This document shows positions 14,108-16,601 of a stretch of DNA of 16,601 nucleotides, piece after piece. The position numbers and the translations under genes are program-made. Position 1 is the stretch's first letter. Each line of letters starts with the position of its first letter. Under the pieces are notes generated by a model. The model was not told the DNA's origin and ran no database searches. It saw only the letters and a list, made by a program, of their open reading frames with translations. Origin of the DNA: Bacteroidota bacterium (GTDB lineage Bacteria > Bacteroidota > Bacteroidia > Chitinophagales > Chitinophagaceae); contig CANFLP010000037.1 of NCBI GenBank assembly GCA_947447835.1, forward strand, positions 1 through 16,601, written 5' to 3'.

Positions 14108-15241
14108 TTAGTTGTTGTTTGAAGTAGTCTTTTTAGGCATTTCTGCTTTGGCAGTCTTCTTCATTTTATTTAACGTTTTATTATTGGCTTTATTGTTTGA
14201 CTTTACGCTTGTTTTTTTAACAGTTGGTTTAACTATTTTTTTAGCAGGCTTAGGTTTTACAGATGCTGGTTTTACTGTTGCACTAGAAGCTGCTGGTTTT
14301 ACTGTTACTAGTTTTACAACAGGCACTTGCTTAACAGCTGTATCTGCTTTTGCTACAACTACTGAAGCTGGAGAAGGCTTAACTACTTTAGCAGTATCTG
14401 CATTTAATGTAGAATCCGAAATAGTACCTAATTGCAAGAAAGGCATAGCTCCTGGCGTATATTGAATCGGTTGCATACCCTTTTTAAGCGCAACAATTTG
14501 ATGATCGAATCTGACATCCAATACTTGGAATGCATTAATGCCAGAAGGAATCCAAACCTTTTTATAGAAAGTGTACAATCTATTTAATTTATCCTCCAAA
14601 TTTTCGGCAGATCCTAGTAATACAACATGATCTCCTAATGTAGGAATCATTTCAAAATCACCATTGGAAGCAATATTTACTTGTGCAATTTGAGCATTGT
14701 AAAAACTATCTTGTTGTATAATTAGGGCAAAATGTAAAATGTCTTTTAATAACAAACTATCTGGATTAGATAATTTTTCTTGATCCGATGGGAATCCAGT
14801 AAACACTGGTAAACGCATTACAGACAACTGTCTTAATGGTAGTTTTTGTGCTGTATTATCTATGAAAAAAGAAGCCCCTGAAGCTGTAAACACTCTAGCA
14901 ATAGGCACTCTTTGCTCAATCTTAACTTGTAATTCCTGTTGATTGTTTAAGTATATCTCGGTATGTGCTACCCACTTAGTTTCAGCTAAAGATTTTTCGA
15001 TCTTTATCAAATTAATATTACCAACGGGTGTTCCAACACTTACCCCTTGCTCATTTATTAAACGTAAAATTTCTTTTTCGTCCATAAACAAGAAGCCTGT
15101 AGAATTTCCAGTTAATTCAATTTGGATACCTGTGCATTTTTTTACAGATTTTGCTTGCCAAGCAAACACAAACAGCACTATCAATGCAATTGCAGCAATG
15201 GACCACAACACCCTTTCTAATATGTATTTCCAGCGCTTCAT
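14108..15241 (-). CDS. ftsQ: Cell division protein FtsQ with basic C-terminal tail
   Basis: This is a 377-residue protein of the divisome core, with one membrane helix (about 11-29) and a periplasmic part. The POTRA-like domain covers 37-108 (IQIELTGNSTGFLFMDEKEI, then LAETKWVAHTEIYL), and the beta domain 109-270 includes RVPIARVF and VLDVRFDHQIVALKKG. Residues 280-377 form a low-complexity tail rich in Lys, Pro, Ala, Val and Thr that is absent from E. coli FtsQ (276 residues). The final A of the murC stop TAA is the A of the ftsQ ATG (TAATG), so translation of the two is probably coupled. Sequence identity in this family is low. The call rests on the domain layout and on the position between murC and ftsA, which together make it firm. 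Confidence 0.93.
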   Translation of the reverse strand: MKRWKYILERVLWSIAAIALIVLFVFAWQAKSVKKCTGIQIELTGNSTGFLFMDEKEILRLINEQGVSVGTPVGNINLIKIEKSLAETKWVAHTEIYLNNQQELQVKIEQRVPIARVFTASGASFFIDNTAQKLPLRQLSVMRLPVFTGFPSDQEKLSNPDSLLLKDILHFALIIQQDSFYNAQIAQVNIASNGDFEMIPTLGDHVVLLGSAENLEDKLNRLYTFYKKVWIPSGINAFQVLDVRFDHQIVALKKGMQPIQYTPGAMPFLQLGTISDSTLNADTAKVVKPSPASVVVAKADTAVKQVPVVKLVTVKPAASSATVKPASVKPKPAKKIVKPTVKKTSVKSNNKANNKTLNKMKKTAKAEMPKKTTSNNN

Positions 15242-16601
15242 TATAATTGTGTAAAAATGTCTTGAACTTGATTAATACAAACATCTATATCTCCTGCTCC
15301 TGCCATAACAACTACTTTGTCTTTTGTATGGGCAGCCCATTCCATCAATGCTTCCTTACTCATCACACGCTTATTGGTGATTTTCATCCCCTCCAACAAC
15401 ATGTCACTTGTAACACCTTCGATAGGTAATTCTCTTGCAGGATAAATAGGTAATAAAATAACTTCATCTGCCTTATCTAATGTTTCCATAAATCCTGCAG
15501 CCTGATCCTGAGTTCTGCTGTATAAATGCGGCTGAAACACCAATACCATTTTCTCATTGGGATACAAGCTTCTTACTCCACTAATTAAAGCATTTAGTTC
15601 TTCTGGATGATGCGCATAATCGTCAATCAACACTTTATTGGCAGTCTTAACCTTGTATTCAAAACGACGTTTAACCCCTTTAAAATCAGCTATGGCAGCT
15701 TTAATTTTTTGTTCATCAATTCCTAATGTACGTGCAATGGCAATAGCTGCTGTTGCATTTTCGACATTATGTAATCCACCCATATTTAAAACCACATCTT
15801 TCATAATGCCTGCGGGATGTACAATGTTAAAAATATAAGACCCATCCACCACTTTTAAATGCTCGGTATGATAAGACGCATTGTCTTTATTGTATCCATA
15901 GGTAAACACCGATTTGTTGCTATGATCCACCGCAAATTCAGTATCCATTTTTTGAATCAGCGTTCCACCATTTTTAATCTTATCTGTAAACTGACCAAAG
16001 GCTTTTAATACTTCTTCGGCTGTGCCATAAATATCTAAATGGTCTGGATCCACTGCTGTTACCACCGCAATATTGGGTGCTAATTTTAAAAAGCTTCTGT
16101 CATATTCGTCGGCCTCAACCACCACTACATTTTTTTCATGGCTCCAAAAATTAGTACCATAATTAGAAGCAATGCCTCCTAAAAAAGCATTACAACCATA
16201 TGCTGAATGACGCAATATATGAGCAGTCATCGAAGTAGTTGTGGTTTTGCCATGCGTACCTGCTATGGCAATTGTAAATGCATTCTCCGTAATCCAATTT
16301 AACACATCACTACGCTTTACTACATTGTATCCGTTATCTCGGCAAAAATTTAGTTCACTATGTGTTGCAGGAATAGCAGGTGTATAAACTACCACGGTAG
16401 CCGCTTTGTCTATTTGATGGATATCATCCTCAAAATGAATCTTAATTCCTTCTTTTTCTAAATCCTGTGTTAATGCAGTTGGCGTTTTATCATAACCAGA
16501 CACAACCACACCCTGTGTATTAAAATACCTTGCCAATGCACTCATGCCAATACCTCCAATGCCTATAAAGTAAATGTTTTTGATATTAGTTAACGGATTC
16601 A
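15241..16601 (-). CDS. murC: UDP-N-acetylmuramate-L-alanine ligase MurC (5' end outside window)
   Basis: MurC adds L-alanine to UDP-N-acetylmuramic acid using ATP in the cytoplasm, the first step of the peptidoglycan peptide. The visible 452 residues run from the window edge, and the start codon is just beyond position 16601. The internal ATG at 16543-16545 cannot be the start because it lies inside the conserved motif GIGGIGMSALA. Other motifs are the ATP loop AGTHGKTTTTS (visible residues 113-123), VEADEYDRSFL, VDPDHLDIYG, DDYAHHPEE and FQPHLYSRTQ. Domain order is normal (UDP-binding, central ATPase, C-terminal). Its stop overlaps the ftsQ start by one base. Confidence 0.97.
   Translation of the reverse strand, partial: NPLTNIKNIYFIGIGGIGMSALARYFNTQGVVVSGYDKTPTALTQDLEKEGIKIHFEDDIHQIDKAATVVVYTPAIPATHSELNFCRDNGYNVVKRSDVLNWITENAFTIAIAGTHGKTTTTSMTAHILRHSAYGCNAFLGGIASNYGTNFWSHEKNVVVVEADEYDRSFLKLAPNIAVVTAVDPDHLDIYGTAEEVLKAFGQFTDKIKNGGTLIQKMDTEFAVDHSNKSVFTYGYNKDNASYHTEHLKVVDGSYIFNIVHPAGIMKDVVLNMGGLHNVENATAAIAIARTLGIDEQKIKAAIADFKGVKRRFEYKVKTANKVLIDDYAHHPEELNALISGVRSLYPNEKMVLVFQPHLYSRTQDQAAGFMETLDKADEVILLPIYPARELPIEGVTSDMLLEGMKITNKRVMSKEALMEWAAHTKDKVVVMAGAGDIDVCINQVQDIFTQL

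Overview
The window looks like a piece of a Bacteroidota chromosome, most likely from the Chitinophagales. That family-level guess is inference from the overall look of the FtsZ/FtsA/MurC proteins and is not proven. The evidence for Bacteroidota is an AT-rich genome, weak or absent Shine-Dalgarno sequences, a type IX secretion (T9SS) C-terminal sorting domain, GldL/GldM-type proteins, a DUF6089-like outer-membrane barrel and a murC-ftsQ-ftsA-ftsZ cluster. Every gene I can support lies on the minus strand, so transcription runs from high to low coordinates.

Right part (10486-16601): a conventional division and wall cluster in the order murC (5' end outside the window), ftsQ, ftsA, ftsZ. murC and ftsQ overlap by one base (TAATG). 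ftsZ ends at a GC-rich hairpin terminator. A second, nearly identical hairpin lies about 90 bp further on, just upstream of the next gene, and a large AT-rich inverted repeat sits between them. Next comes a TIGR01777-type NAD(P)-binding epimerase-like protein (9392-10312).

Middle part (2613-9181): the most interesting region. Five genes are packed with gaps of 20, 1, 6 and 8 bases and so probably form an operon. In order they encode (1) a GldL-like inner-membrane protein with the two-helix motor core and a very long unknown cytoplasmic domain; (2) a GldM-like protein with one transmembrane helix and a shortened periplasmic shaft; (3) a secreted protein with an N-terminal right-handed parallel beta-helix and a C-terminal DUF6089-like outer-membrane barrel; (4) a small lipocalin-like lipoprotein; and (5) a seven-helix membrane protein with a C-terminal AraC-type DNA-binding domain. 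GldK and GldN, the partners of GldLM in the T9SS and gliding machinery, are absent. I read this as a paralogous, proton-driven, envelope-spanning machine with its own outer-membrane end and its own regulator. The parts can be read from the sequence; the function of the whole is inference.

Left part (1-2612): a 390-bp gene-free stretch holds three exact and one near-exact DnaA-box-like nonamers next to an AT-only block containing a 22-bp perfect palindrome. It is followed by a small T9SS-sorted secreted protein (1692-2222). Last is a long secreted repeat protein (1-1676) that runs off the left edge. It has a phage-tail-fibre-like segment and near-identical 31- and 66-residue repeats, and its frame is open over all 558 visible codons.
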